DNA of 64,000 bases from Chaetoderma sp. LZ-2023a (GCA_034401795.1 CM067360.1:122155430-122219429); one strand, 5' to 3'. Shown: positions 47,520-59,400, counted from the first letter of the stretch. The notes: generated by a model from the sequence alone, not told the origin. A program made the numbers and translations.

Positions 47520-47545
47520 CCCCCCCCCCCCCCCCCCCCCCCCCC
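47520..47545. repeat. C homopolymer (26) at the LINE 5' junction
   Basis: Twenty-six C, the longest homopolymer in the window. RTE-type LINE sequence begins right after it. Confidence 0.9.
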
Positions 47546-48444
47546 AGTGTCAATACTGGGTATGCCGCAAGAGATTGAATCATTGAATATGCCGACGATG
47601 TGGACTTCGTAGATGAGGAAAAGAAACCCCTTGACGAACTTCTCCCAATAGCTGCAAGCAAACTAAAAATTGAGAATCTCTTATGAATGAATCCAAAACG
47701 GAGTTCACCCACATATACCTACATGTATCGACAAAGCATGAAACTATAGAAAATGACGACCCACTTCGTGGCGGCAAACCATGGAGGAAAAGTAAAATCC
47801 TGGGCTCACTGCTCTGTAGTACTGCTGACATTTCAAAATGCTGCGTCATCGGGAACATAGTTTTCCAGTCCTTCTGGAAGCTATGGATTCGTAGATCAAA
47901 GATGCCCTTGATAAAGAGGCTACGTTTATACAATGCAACCTGTGTATCCTTGATGCTGTATAACTGTAACAACTGGGAAGCCCCAAAGGCAGCTCTAGAC
48001 AAACTCGATGCCTGCCACCGCAAACACCTACGCACCATCACTGGACACAGATGGCCAGACAGCATAATTTCCGACGATGCACTGTACAAGATGTGTAATG
48101 CGTCACCGCTGTCTGTAAAAGTCGCCCAGCAAAGATGGTCCATGTTTGGCCACGTGCTAAGGATGTCAGAAGAGACGCCAGCACAGAGAGCCTTGGAATT
48201 TGCCCTAATCGGAGCCAGCAAATACAGAGCCAGGAGAGGACGTCATTGCATAAATCTGCTAAGTGTGCTGCGTGGTGACCTCAAGAAAGCAGGATTAGGT
48301 ACACTCAAGTCAAGAATGGACCTGAGGAAGCTAAGGATTTCGTCTGAGGACAAGACACAGTGGGCAAAAGCGAAGCAGGACTGATTGCAGCTTTAGGATG
48401 TTTCTACTACTACAGCCGCAGAATACAGTAATCATCATCATTAT
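47546..48444 (+). mobile_element. RTE-type LINE, 5'-truncated
   Basis: The fragment starts just before the reverse-transcriptase catalytic motif (EYADDVDFVDEEKKPLDEL) and then shows the C-terminal domain (RLYNATCVSLMLYNCNNWEA, LDACHRKHLRTITGHRWPD, QQRWSMFGHVLRM) in a 233-codon frame. The C-terminal layout is like that of RTE/BovB elements. A frame change lies near 47680 and the frame ends in KAKQD-stop, where the sister copy at 17046 reads KKDWLQL. The 3' UTR is very short and ends in atcatcatcat. The 5' break lies exactly at a 26-base C run. Confidence 0.85.
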
Positions 48445-48497
48445 TCAAAAAGCCATTTTTGTCTTGGAAAACATGTTAGCTTATTTATGAGCTGGTA

Positions 48498-48662
48498 TAC
48501 CACAGACCAAGAGAAGACTTTTTTGAAAATTTACCACTGGAATGACTGGCTCGGTTATCGAGCCAGTCATTTCAGTGGTAAATTTTCAAAAATAGCTTTC
48601 CTTTCGTCTGCCAAGACCACTGAAAAAAGCTGTTTTTGGCTGATATAAGTGTTACAGGGTTA
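48498..48662. mobile_element. Family-C palindromic MITE, left end lost
   Basis: The core ggctcggttatcgagcc is near 48555, with perfect-looking 20-bp inner arms. It ends gtgttacagggttaa. Confidence 0.83.
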
Positions 48663-48816
48663 AGTGGGTTAAATGGGCATCTTTGGTCACTATGGTCAAA
48701 AGTGTGTATTCTGGTACTCACTTAGTGACTTCATGACCTAGATATTTGAGCGTTTGATCTGAAATTATAACTATCTCTAGCATGCCGCAGTGATTCTATG
48801 TTAGGCCCTTAAACCA

Positions 48817-49031
48817 TTAACACCTATATCAACCAAAAACAGTTTCTGCAGTGGTCTTGAGAAATGCCAATTTGCAGATCAAGAGAAGACTATTTTTGAA
48901 AATAGATTATCGAGCGAGCCAGTCATTCCAGTGGTAAATTTTCAAAGTTAGTCTTCTCTTGGTTTGCAAAGGGGCGTTTTCTATGGGAAAATTTAAATTT
49001 TCTTGAACAATTTCGAGGGTTAACGGGTTAA
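48817..49031. mobile_element. Family-C MITE, left core arm deleted
   Basis: Starts ttaacacctatatcaacc and ends gagggttaacgggttaa. The left inner arm is missing before 'gattatcgagcgagccagtc'. Confidence 0.83.
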
Positions 49032-49079
49032 ACCATACAGAACTGGGGAAACAAATTCTTTTTGATGAAAAGAACCTTC

Positions 49080-49146
49080 TGTTGAATATTCTGAAACTAA
49101 TTAACCGGAAGCTGTTCCAGTCAAATTAATTTCAAAATGTTTAACA
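49080..49146. mobile_element. Family-B hairpin, short
   Basis: 'gttgaatattctgaaactaa' and 'caaattaatttcaaaatgtt' arms with a small loop. It is about 100 bp upstream of the last coding exon. Confidence 0.75.
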
Positions 49147-49245
49147 ACTTACCTTTATGGATATCTTTTAATTCAGACACAGGAATTTCATGGATTAAGT
49201 TTGCTACTTTAACACGTTTTGAATATTTATGTTGTATTGTTTCAG

Positions 49246-50557
49246 GGTTCATGTTCCTGTCGGTGGAGAGCATGTGCATAAGGAGGTGGATTTAGCAAAT
49301 CAAAATCCACAGCATCCAGGTCCAAATCTGCCTGATGATATTAAGAACAATTTAATGAATGGACTGAAATTCCAAAGCAATCGTGATAGATTAGCTCTGG
49401 GGAAAGACGGGAATGATCTGCCCATAGATCAACAGCATCAACATGACATAGAAAATCATAGGTTTCCTCCAGATGAGCCGTTTATGCCTGAAGTCAAAGT
49501 TCCACTTGGTGATGCAGGTCTGTCTTTGAATAAGCAGATTGGTAAATTTCCTGTTGATGATGGAAGACAGGGTGCAGATGGTAACTTGCCAGTACCTGTG
49601 GACGATAGGAGACAGGGTGCAGATGGTAACTTGCCAGTACCTGTGGACGATAGGAGACAGGGTGCAGATGGTAACTTGCCAGTACCTGTGGACGATAGGA
49701 GACAGGGTGCAGATGGTAACTTGCCAGTACCTGTGGACGATAGGAGACAGGGTGCAGGTGACCAGAATAGTGCAGATGATGATGACATAAACGTTCGTCA
49801 AAATCAGCAACAGTTGGATGGTGTACAAGGTAATGCTGTAAAGCCGAATGAAGGTGATAACAAGAAAGACATAATGCAAAATATCCAAGAAGTAGACGGT
49901 GTCCAGGGTAGAGATGTTAATTCTAAAGTTCTAGATAACCCCCAAGTAAATGATGTAAATGAAAAGAAACCTAATGAAAAGGGAGACAAGTCTGGTGAAA
50001 TAGATGACCATGTGGAGGAGAAACTGAAGGCTTTTCAAGAAGGATTTCGGAAAATGAAACCTAAAGACGATGCTGAAGATGTAGTTGGAATGGACATGAA
50101 TGAGAATAACCGTCCGAAGATAAATCAACGTCCGATTGCAGGAAAAGATACTGTTAATGCTGAACAGAATGCAAAGATGTCTGATGGAAATGTACATCCG
50201 ATGGCTGATAGGCAGCGGAAGAAGACACATCTTAGCGTACCAGATGAAAAATCACATATCAGAAACATCACAAACAGTACACAAAAGGCTGAGCTTCATC
50301 CGGGTCATGGGCGGAGATTGCCAGATGTTATTTCTATTGATAAACAGAATATTGGAGCTGTACAGCAAATACCTGTGCCAGGGCAGGCTGTGAATTTTGA
50401 TGATCAGAGTCATAAAGGTGTGGGAGGAGTTGTTGATAATGTTGCACGTTTAAAGAAGATGGAAAACCCCGGACAGCCTGCTGCACCAGAAAAGGTTGTG
50501 GAAAGTAATCAAAGTCCAGATATTGAGTCTCGTGGTGATATTAATCAAGAAGTTTAG
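49246..50557 (+). CDS. GOLM1: GOLM1-like gene, last coding exon (acidic luminal tail with 15-aa repeats)
   Basis: The acceptor is gtattgtttcag|G. The first base completes an Arg codon (AG|G), then 436 codons run to a TAG stop at 50555-50557. The residues (about 207-642 of the joined protein) are strongly hydrophilic and rich in D, N, Q, K and P. This matches the disordered acidic C-terminal half of GOLM1/GOLM2, but it is about twice their length: about 642 residues in total against roughly 400-430. Residues 309-368 are four copies of a 15-residue unit (VDDRRQGADGNLPVP and one near variant), followed by half of a fifth. No membrane segment or enzymatic motif is visible. The tail may be O-glycosylated or act as a luminal cargo interface, but that is inference from family behaviour. 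Confidence 0.85.
49553..49756 (+). repeat. Coding tandem repeat, 45-bp unit, about 4.5 copies
   Basis: Four full 45-bp units start at 49553, 49598, 49643 and 49688, with a partial fifth from 49733. The second to fourth units look identical at the DNA level, so silent sites are also unchanged. This points to recent unequal exchange or slippage rather than protein-level selection alone. The unit length is a multiple of three, so copy-number changes keep the frame. Confidence 0.93.
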
Positions 50558-51388
50558 GAACCTATTGTCATCAGTTATTGCAAACAGTTATTACGGGAAT
50601 AGGTTTGGTGATAGATAGCGTAATAATTAGCGTATTTATTTCTGGGGATTATAGCAGGATGATATTTCTTGTCGATTGTTTTGGAAAACAATTATATTTA
50701 CGCCTTTGCTATGGTTTTATTTAAACAATTTAACTCTGAAATCACAGTATCGGAATATCAAAGCGACTACATCATTCTATAGGTATGCTGTTGAATACTT
50801 TGAAAATAATTTGCCTGGGAAGTTGTTGCTGCCATAGGCAGCAACAACACCCAGTCAAATTAGTTTCAAAATATTCAACAGAATAATTTTAGATTGTAAT
50901 GAAGCTATAATATCCTGTCTGTGGGGTTTGTATGGGCACTGATATTTGACATGTTATATGATTAGCTCACCAAAAATTAGTTCAGCATGAAGTTTATTAA
51001 TATAAAAATTTTACTTCCTTTCACAAAAGGACCCTAGAATGACATAATTTAGCAGGAAAATCGGTATTTACTTTTTTTTAATTTGTCTAGTGAGAAGCTG
51101 ACATTTCCGTCTCAGAGAGTAAGAACTTTATCAGTTTTAATATTAACAGTAAAATATTTATGGGTTTATGGTACAAAAATCATAATATTTAGCTGCACCA
51201 GGATACTAGGCGCAATCCCTGATAACCCAGATTATTGGGCAAATACTGGGTCATATTGACCTGGTGTTGGTCCAGTGCTGGCCCAGTAACCTGCATTACC
51301 AGGAATATGACTAGATAGTTAACATACACCGGTTGATCATCATTTGAGTCTGAGAGAGCATGACCAGCGAGTGGATGCAGTGATAAAT
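50558..51388. other. 3' untranslated/downstream region with a family-B hairpin
   Basis: This follows the stop of the GOLM1-like gene. A well-preserved family-B hairpin (50788-50881, loop gttgttgctgccataggcagcaacaac) lies in it, and may be part of the mRNA if the 3' UTR extends that far. I see no clear aataaa signal close to the stop. Confidence 0.55.
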
Positions 51389-51771
51389 TAATGGACCTTT
51401 CCAGTTTATCCATCCATCATATGACATCATAATCAACTACTTGGCGTGTAGGATGACATCATAATCAATGATGTCATGAATGATGTAGATAAGTTCATCA
51501 CGAATGATTAATTGATGACGGACTAAGCGTTATATGAATTGTATGTCTTTAGTATTGAATAAACCTGATGTTGAATATTTTGGAGCTAATTTGACTGCAC
51601 CAACCATCACACAGGCAAAATAGTTTCAAAATATTCAACAGCTTACCTGTATAGTTTTCTTGAAAATGATAGTCAGGCAGTTCAGGGATCGATTGAACCC
51701 AACATCGTGAGGTGTGGGTGGAGCTTACCTAAAGATGGGCGGGGATTAGCTAAAACTTGTTTCCTCCATTA
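51389..51771. mobile_element. Family-A MITE
   Basis: It starts taatggacctttccag and ends near ttcctccatta as an imperfect inverted repeat. The central part holds a B-type hairpin (about 51574-51641). Its flanking arms match 58243-58620 along the whole length, about 380 bp. Confidence 0.8.
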
Positions 51772-51856
51772 TTTGTTATCGCCGCTGCCTATCAATATGC
51801 AGGCACGCTTACTATTATGTATGTTCTTTGATAGCATTGCCCTATAAGGGAAAGAG

Positions 51857-52313
51857 TAGGGATGTAGCCAATATTCAGTTCGCTTGCATGGGATTCGTGT
51901 GGTTCGTGAACCATACATAAGCTCACCCTTTCACTGATGAATTCCCAAAATATTCAACAGAGTAAGTTTTATATCATAAAGAATTGACTTTTTCAGGGAT
52001 TTGGCGGTGAAAGGACTAATAGACAAGCAATCTCTGAATGTCCTCTAAGGGTGATTTATGAATATAACCATGCACGGAACTTAGCTGGATATGAATCTTA
52101 TATTATTTTCTAACATTTGTTGTCAGAACTTGTCATTTGTGTTTTTCTACCATTTAGCCAGTAACGCCACCTGCCTTTAAATGTTATTTTCTGTTAAGAG
52201 TAATTTCTCACATACAATAGCATATTAAAAAGGTTCGTGAACCAGTTCGTGGTTCAGACACCTATATCGTGAACCGGTTCGGTTCATGAAAATCCTCACG
52301 AACTTCAGCCCTA
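51857..52313. mobile_element. hAT-type MITE, second family, perfect 8-bp target duplication
   Basis: It runs from tagggatgtagcc to the complement of tagggctgaag. The flanks are ggaaagag at 51849-51856 and 52314-52321. Subterminal 'ggttcgtgaacc'-like motifs occur near both ends. A one-armed B-type MITE is nested at about 51925-52020. No coding sequence is present. Confidence 0.88.
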
Positions 52314-52321
52314 GGAAAGAG

Positions 52322-53468
52322 GGTATAACATACAGATTTGTCTGTGTTTATGTGTATGTCTTTGTGTCCGGAGATGCACATGTATCTCAAAAACTACTCA
52401 TACGATTTGGCTAAATTTTAACACAACAAAGGATCTTATTTTGAAAGAGGATTTACAGATATTGGCCATAATCTGGATCCAATCAAATTCTGGATCTATT
52501 GATATCCTAGAAATTACGGGTCCAATTTGACTCACATTTTAACACAAGAAAGTGTGAGCATATACTAGGATTCTACTACTCTGACAAAAATGGGCTTGGG
52601 GGCTGAAATTGCTGATTAGTCTTGTAATCTTTGTTTGAAGTGAATGTCTTATTAAGATACATTTGTAATTAATCATGCATGTACTATATTGTTATATTCA
52701 GTAAGTGGCGTAGCCGGCAAGAATTTTCCGTCAAATTGTTCTAGAAATTTGAATCCATTTTCATATGTTTTCTATGAAGCTTTAGATATTATGCAATTTG
52801 TATTGAAATTCTATGCATAGCACAATAATCAGATACATATGTTCAGCTTCGAGTCCATGTATGTTCACAGTGAGGATCAGCGTGTTGATTGAACCACTTG
52901 CCAGCTGGGGTTGGGAGCCAATATATTTTTATAGCCATATTAATTATATATTATATGGTAATTATAAAATCTTTGCAGTTATTGTTTGTACTTAGCCCGT
53001 ATACTACAAATCTATTTATTATTCAATTTTGATTTGTACGATAACTGATAGGGGTGTAAAATAGAAAGTACAGCTCATATATCAAGCCTTGAAATAAGGT
53101 GCCTGTCAAGGACATTGTCAGGCACCAAACTATCAAATGTCAGGCACATTCCTGCCGGTTCCTGACATTTTGTCAGGTAGAGATTTAAACAGTCCCAGTA
53201 ATTGCAGTGTGCAACGAAAGAGTCTGCATACAGGTGTTGATAAAGCCATAAAATATTCATCTACCTAAGGTGTGTCGCGATCAGTATCACGATCATTATG
53301 ACACATGATTAGTTGCTTTTTGACATGTTTCTAATAAGTTCAAGTAAAGAACACTGTGAAGTAGAATAGTGTTGACAGGCAGCAAATTCTGGATGTCCAG
53401 TACTAAGTAGCTGGTGTCTGACAAAGCGTTGGACACTGTTGAAAAAGTTATTTCCAGGCCTGTATATG
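52322..53468. other. No gene seen
   Basis: Unassigned sequence. 'acacaacaaaggatctta' and 'acacaagaaagtgtgagca' mark two weak, diverged units near 52420-52570, and 53090-53160 has short 'gtcaggca' repeats. No coding exon is recognised. Confidence 0.45.
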
Positions 53469-53682
53469 ACTAACTCTTAGCGCTCTGATGTCAAAATTTC
53501 TAATTTTCAAATTAAAAAATTAGAAGATGAACTGGTGTTCATTTTTAAACAAATTTGTTGGAAGATGGTGCTGTCATAGACAGCAACATCGTCTACCAAA
53601 ATTGTTAAAAAATGTATACCAGTTTCTTTGCTACTGGCACCGTAGAAAGATAGAATATTAACATCAGAGTGGTAAGGGTTAA
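53469..53682. mobile_element. Family-D palindromic MITE, complete
   Basis: Starts taactcttagcgctctgatg and ends gagtggtaagggttaa. The central stem 'atggtgctgtcatagacagcaacatcgtc' is well preserved. Confidence 0.87.
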
Positions 53683-54017
53683 ATGTTTACCAAAACAAAA
53701 TAAAAGACCTACAGGCAATGGCTACAAATCAAACTATGTCCAAATATTCAGCATCATTGTACGGTATTCAAGTCATGTCTTGGTGAATTTGTTTCAAATC
53801 AGCAACTAGTACTAGTCATGGTAAATCTGTACTTTAGAAGCCTTGGGCTAGCTGGGATAGCCTTAGTTTTCAGGCATATTATATACAGTTTTCATATTTA
53901 TCTCATTTGCAAAGCATTTTACTAGTTCAGAGAAATTGGTTTATGCTTTAATTATCAAGTTGTCAAAAAAGAATGTTATATATTCTGTTGGCTTGCAAAT
54001 GGACCTTTCCATTATTT

Positions 54018-54250
54018 CCTGGCTATCAATTTTCAGAAAACTATACAGGTAAGCTGCTGAATATTTTGAAACTAATTTCACTGGGTGCTGTTGCTGCCGA
54101 TAAAATATTCAGTAGCATGTTTCTTAAATAGCAAAAACATACAATTCGTACAATGTATCGGACTATTGAGCGCTAAAGACGGGCCTAATAGAATCCGTAA
54201 TGATGTAATGATTATGACGTCATCCTACACGCAGCTTAGCTGATTATGAC
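54018..54250. mobile_element. Family-A MITE, partial
   Basis: This copy contains the 'aaactatacaggtaagctg' block, a shortened B hairpin and the 'catacaattcgtac', 'atgacgtcat' and 'atgacatcatatgac' arm of family A. Both outer ends are missing or replaced by family-C sequence on the left. Confidence 0.65.
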
Positions 54251-54572
54251 ATCATATGACTGTCGAAAACAGAATATATATTCTCTTAGCTTGCAAATTG
54301 ACATTGTCTATCTAAACACTACTTCTCTGGATGAATGTGTACCATTGAATAGTAATCATAATAGACAGCTCTTATTATATTATTGTATTATAAATATATC
54401 GTGTGTTTTACTATATTTTTGATATTACGGTGTGTTTGTGATTTAAAAGGTGAACTCTTTAAGCATATAAATTATGTAATTTGGATTATTTCAATTAATG
54501 ATAAAGATTAGTAAATAATATGTTTTATCTATAGAACATGTATCAGAATTTTAGGCTATATATATATTCGTG

Positions 54573-54796
54573 TTTAACCACCCATTGGTCAAGATGGTCA
54601 AGAAAATCTAAGATTTTGCTTAATCATTGTACCTCTGCTCCGCAAGCGAGGATTATTCTTGAAACTTTATCCCTGGAATGACTGGCTCGATTATCGAGCC
54701 AGTCATTCCAGTGATAATGTTTCAAAAATGGTCTTCTCTTAGCCTGCAAATGAACGGTATTCATGACCACTAGAGGAACCATTTTGACCGTCTTAA
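54573..54796. mobile_element. Family-C MITE ('ggtcaag' subtype)
   Basis: The core ggctcgattatcgagcc is a perfect palindrome near 54690. The outer ends are of the 'ttggtcaagatggtcaag' type, ending ttgaccgtcttaa. Confidence 0.83.
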
Positions 54797-55133
54797 CATT
54801 ATACATTGTAGTGTTACATAGAAATTTTCGATACATCCACTTAGATATCGTGAAATAATATAGTATGTACTTATATTAGTCTTTCCACAGCTTACATGTA
54901 GATTGCTCTGAGATCGTAAAATGATTTTTCTGATTGTTTTTGTTATTTAAACCGAATGTGTTCTGCCTCCCAACATTTCCCACAGAGAATAGCTTTGGAA
55001 CAGATTCGTCAATCTCAGTGAATTTTCGGAGATGAATAGCGGTAACTAACTGCTAATGACTGCAGTGGTTCTGCTTAATTTGATTGAGCAACTGTGCCTT
55101 TGGGTATGTATGCTGGCGAACAAGGTCTTCTCT

Positions 55134-55365
55134 TAATAACCCGTTAGCCCTCGAATTTATTCAAGAAAATTTAAATTTTCTCAGAAAATGTAGATCAAGA
55201 GAAGCCTATTTTTGAAAATTTACCACTGGAATGACTGGCTCGGTTATCGAGCCAGGTATTCCAGTCATAAATTTTCAAAAACAGTCTTCTTTTTGTCTAC
55301 AAATGGACATTTGTCAAGACCACTTCAGAAGCCATTTTTTGCTGATATGAATGTTAAACGGTTAA
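55134..55365. mobile_element. Family-C palindromic MITE
   Basis: Inverse orientation. The core ggctcggttatcgagcc lies near 55240. It ends gttaaacggttaa. Confidence 0.85.
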
Positions 55366-55638
55366 CTATAACTGTTAACTATATATGAGCCCAGTCAATG
55401 TTAATGTCAGAAAATGTGGTTTATCATTTTGATTAGATTGTTCAGTAACTCGGTCATACTGGTTGTGAATATCTTACGGTGTACAATGTGTCAATAATTA
55501 CAGTATGTCATCCACGTAGGTACCGTACTAGGATTTTCATGCAAAAAGCCATTTTTTAAGTATGACAAAGTCAATTTTTTTGAATTGTCTGAACTTTGCA
55601 TTAACAAATATCAATTAAGATGTCATGGACAGCAGCGT

Positions 55639-55669
<31 letters not shown>

Positions 55670-55677
55670 GTCATCAT
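55639..55677. repeat. (atc)n microsatellite
   Basis: About 13 atc units. 'agcagcgtaatcatcatc' just before it resembles the tail of the RTE-type LINE, so it may be a remnant of a LINE 3' end. Confidence 0.88.
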
Positions 55678-56429
55678 GTATGACGGTTGAGGTATATGTA
55701 CCCTTTTGTCGGTCTAAAGGCTTTTCTAGCCAAGTAGTTCTGACAGGTTAGGCGGAATGACTGATAGGACAAGACCTACCAAGTCATAAACGGTTATTTA
55801 CAGATATTTACAGGGGCATTTTCATAAATAGCACTGGTGTATCATTGAAACTCAAACTGATACACATTAGAAAGAAATAAAGCAGGCTGGCAGTACAATC
55901 CCCACTGGTTGTCGTATTTAACTTAGGTGTTCATATAGGAGTAACAACAACCCATGGATTATAAGATGCTTCCAAGCCAGTATTAAATAAACAGCTTCAG
56001 TTCTGTTATCTCTCATTCATTATTATTTCTTTAAAGGTTGTATCAAATCCACACTATCTACATTATGGAGAGATAGGGCTGGAAAATGGAACTGGTTGAA
56101 AGGATTTTTACTCTGACTGGTGATTGAACGACATAATGTAATTTGATTCTCTATATACAAAGTAATTTTGGACAAAGTGCAGGGTTCTTTACAATACGTT
56201 GCACTGACAAAAGTTCTTGTGAGCACTAGGTGTGAAGCGATAGGACAGTCCCTACCAAAACCAGACGGAGGGATATGAAGCTTATTTACAATAATACTGG
56301 AAGTACAATGCAATAATTGGCTTGCCAGGTCTTTGTAGGATCTTAGCACAGACTGACAGGACAATCCCTACCAGTCTGCCATTCAGTAAACAGTTGCTGA
56401 GTGTGAAGAGTGCGGAGGCAAGATAACAG
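55678..56429. other. No gene seen; probable 3' UTR of the CR1-type LINE
   Basis: Short blocks like 'gtagggattgtcctgtcagt' and 'agggactgtcctatcgctt' recur in inverse orientation through this stretch, as expected for the tail of an antisense LINE. No separate gene is supported. Confidence 0.45.
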
Positions 56430-59400
56430 CTAGTGGCATTTCTGGAGATCTGTGCTGTACAGCAGGTGTGACCACTGCTTGTCAAGGTGATTTTTGAAAC
56501 AGTCTAAGGACGGCGCATGTACGACGTCTTCGTTTAGGGAGTTCCAGTGATTTATCACTCTGTTACAGAAGAAGTGTTGGCGCAGTGATGTGTTGCATTG
56601 GAATTTATGTAGTTTGAGTCCATGACCTCTGGTCATCGGGGAGGTTTCTGGCTCGAGCCCTGGAAGGTCTGTGTTGTATTTTGAATGTAGATACTTGAAG
56701 GTCTCTATCATATCACCGCGTAGACTTCTGTAGGAGAGTGATGGTAGTCTAAGGGTGCACAGTGTGTCTTGCGACGGCATGTCTCTCATACCAGGCAGCA
56801 GTTTAGTGTCACGTCTTTGCACATTTTCAATAAGATTTATGTCTGATTTGACGTGGGCACCAGACAGAGTTTGCATATTGCAGTAGCGGTCGTATATGCG
56901 ACTTGAACAGTAATGAGAAAATCTCATTGCCTAAATAATGAAAAGAGCACCTGATTAGACCAACCATTTGGTTTGCCTTATTTACAGAGAGTTTGACATG
57001 CTTGGGGGAAGTTGAGATTGCTGTCCATATTAGACACCCAAGTCCTTTATAATACTGATCTCCTCCAGTACAACACTTTGCCCATCCGCCCCTGTCATTC
57101 TATAGGTGAATTCTGGAGGACCAGTTCCTAATCTCAGGACTTGACATTTCTTGGGGTGGAATTTCATTAACCAGTCTCTGGACCATAATTCTAGTGCGTC
57201 AATGTCTTTCTGTAGGGACATGCAGTCTGTAGTGGATAGTACTGCTCGATAAAGTTTGGTATCGTCCGCAAACAGTTTAATAAAACTAGACACCACATCG
57301 GGTAGGCTGTTGATGAAAATTAAGAAAAGTATCGGGCCAAGTGACGACGTCTGACCATCCAGAGTAGATACCATTAACACACAGACTTTGCTTTCGGTTT
57401 AGGAGGAAGGCCCTTACCCACAATGCCACTTCACCAGTTATTCCATAACTATTTAGTTTGGTATGTAGTCTGGTGGGTGGGACCGTGTCAAAGGCCTTTT
57501 GAAAATCGAAGTAAATAGCATCTACAGGACAATGATGATCTAGTATATTCGTCCAGGTATCCATGACTGATACGATTTGGGTAACACACGACCTGCCTTT
57601 CATGAAACAATGCTGCTGTTGTGAGAAAAGATTGTTAGCCGTCATATGCTCTACTATGTTATCCTTACAATTGATTCCATTACCTTGCAGCAGATGGAGT
57701 TCAGGCTGATGGGTCTGTAGTTACTCGCTTGTCGTTTAGTTCCCTTTTTAAAGATTGGAGTAACTAACATCACTACATTTCCAATGTTGTGGAATTATGC
57801 CTTGATCTCCGGTCTTACGAAAGATTATGTAAAGCGGTAAGGACAGAGTAGTGCTGAGTTCTTTCAGGATTCTTGGATGTGTCAGGTCAGATCGTGGTGA
57901 TTTATTCACCTTTAGTGACTATTTTTTTTGACATCGTCTATAGTGAAGGATATGTTGTCGAGGGGTATTTAGACTTGTCTGCTAACACAGGGTGGAATAT
58001 TGTGTGTGTCCTCTATAGTGAACACACTAACAAAATAGTTATTTGGTAGCTCGGCTTTCTCCTTATCCATAGAAATCGTGGCCCTATTTACTTCCAGGTC
58101 ACGAACTCGTGTTTTTTTAGCTTGCTGTTCACGTAGCTGTGGAATGCCTTAGGCTTGGACTTTGATTCATGTGCTATGTTCCTCTCAAAGTCTCATTGTT
58201 TGCCTGCTAGATCTCCGTTCATGATTACTTAGTTTGCTGTAGTAATTCGCCTTTCCCCACCCATCATATGACATCATAATGAACTGCGTTATGTGTAGAA
58301 TGACATCATAATGAATGACGTCATGAATGACGTCGATAAGTACGTCACGAATGCATATTTGAGGACGGTCTATGCGTTGTTCTACAAATTGTTTGCTTTT
58401 ACTATTTAATAAATATTTTGTTGAATATTTTGAAACTAATTTGACTGGACGCTGTGCACCCAGTCAAATTAGTTACAAAATATTCAACAACTTCCCTGTA
58501 TAGTTTTCAGGAAATTGATAGCTAGGTCATTTGGGGATCAATCAATCCCAACATGGCGAGGTGTGGGTGGAGCTTAGCTAGTGATGGGCGGGGCATAGCT
58601 AAAAAGGGAAAGGTCCATTATTATAGTCTTTCGATTCTCTAGTATATATAAATTTTCGCCATGCCTTGTTTTTTTCTTTAACTTTGCTTAGTGCTTTTCC
58701 TTTCATCAATACTGGTTTAGGTTTCTTTAGAGTCGGTCCTTTTCTTAGGTATAAACTTTTCTAAACAATCTATGATTTTTGTATGTAGTAGATCCCAGCT
58801 TTCTTTGATCCGATTGCACATGATCCCAGTCAACTTGTGATAGAAATTCATCAAATTGAGTGTAGTTTCGCTTGTCCCACAGATAAGCCTTTTTGTTTTG
58901 GGTTTGCTCTGTGTATTTACAACGTATGGTAAAGCTAATAGTGGTGTGATGACTGACAAATAGGGTGCTCTGCGCAAGTATTCTCAGTCATATCTTCTTC
59001 ATTAGAAAAGATTACGTCTGCCTGCTGTAGCCCTCTGTAGTGAGTTGGGAGAGTGACGTGTTGATGGAGAAATGTGTCTCATAGTTTCCATGAATATGGA
59101 GGATTTGTGGTTTGGCCCTGTATTGCATATACCTTCAGTCCAGTTTATTTCTGACAATGTGTGACTCATTGGAATTGGAGACCTCCATTAATAAGTTGTG
59201 CAATAGAAGGTTGTTTTCGTCTGTACTGTTGGGCGAGAGATAGAAGAACCCAATGAGAAGACTGTCATCAGTGTGGAGTTTGATGCTGCACCATGTAAAA
59301 TCTTCAACTGTGGCTTCGCTTGGAAACTGTCTTTCGGAGGCGTGGAGGGATGTTTTGGAATATAAAGCAACTCCACTGCATTTTGAGTCAATATTGCTCC

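Noticed and set aside
49391-49888. Antisense frames of 165 and 110 codons with repeated peptides
   Set aside because: These are the mirror image of the 45-bp coding repeat in the last exon of the GOLM1-like gene. The plus-strand frame has the exon borders and phase.
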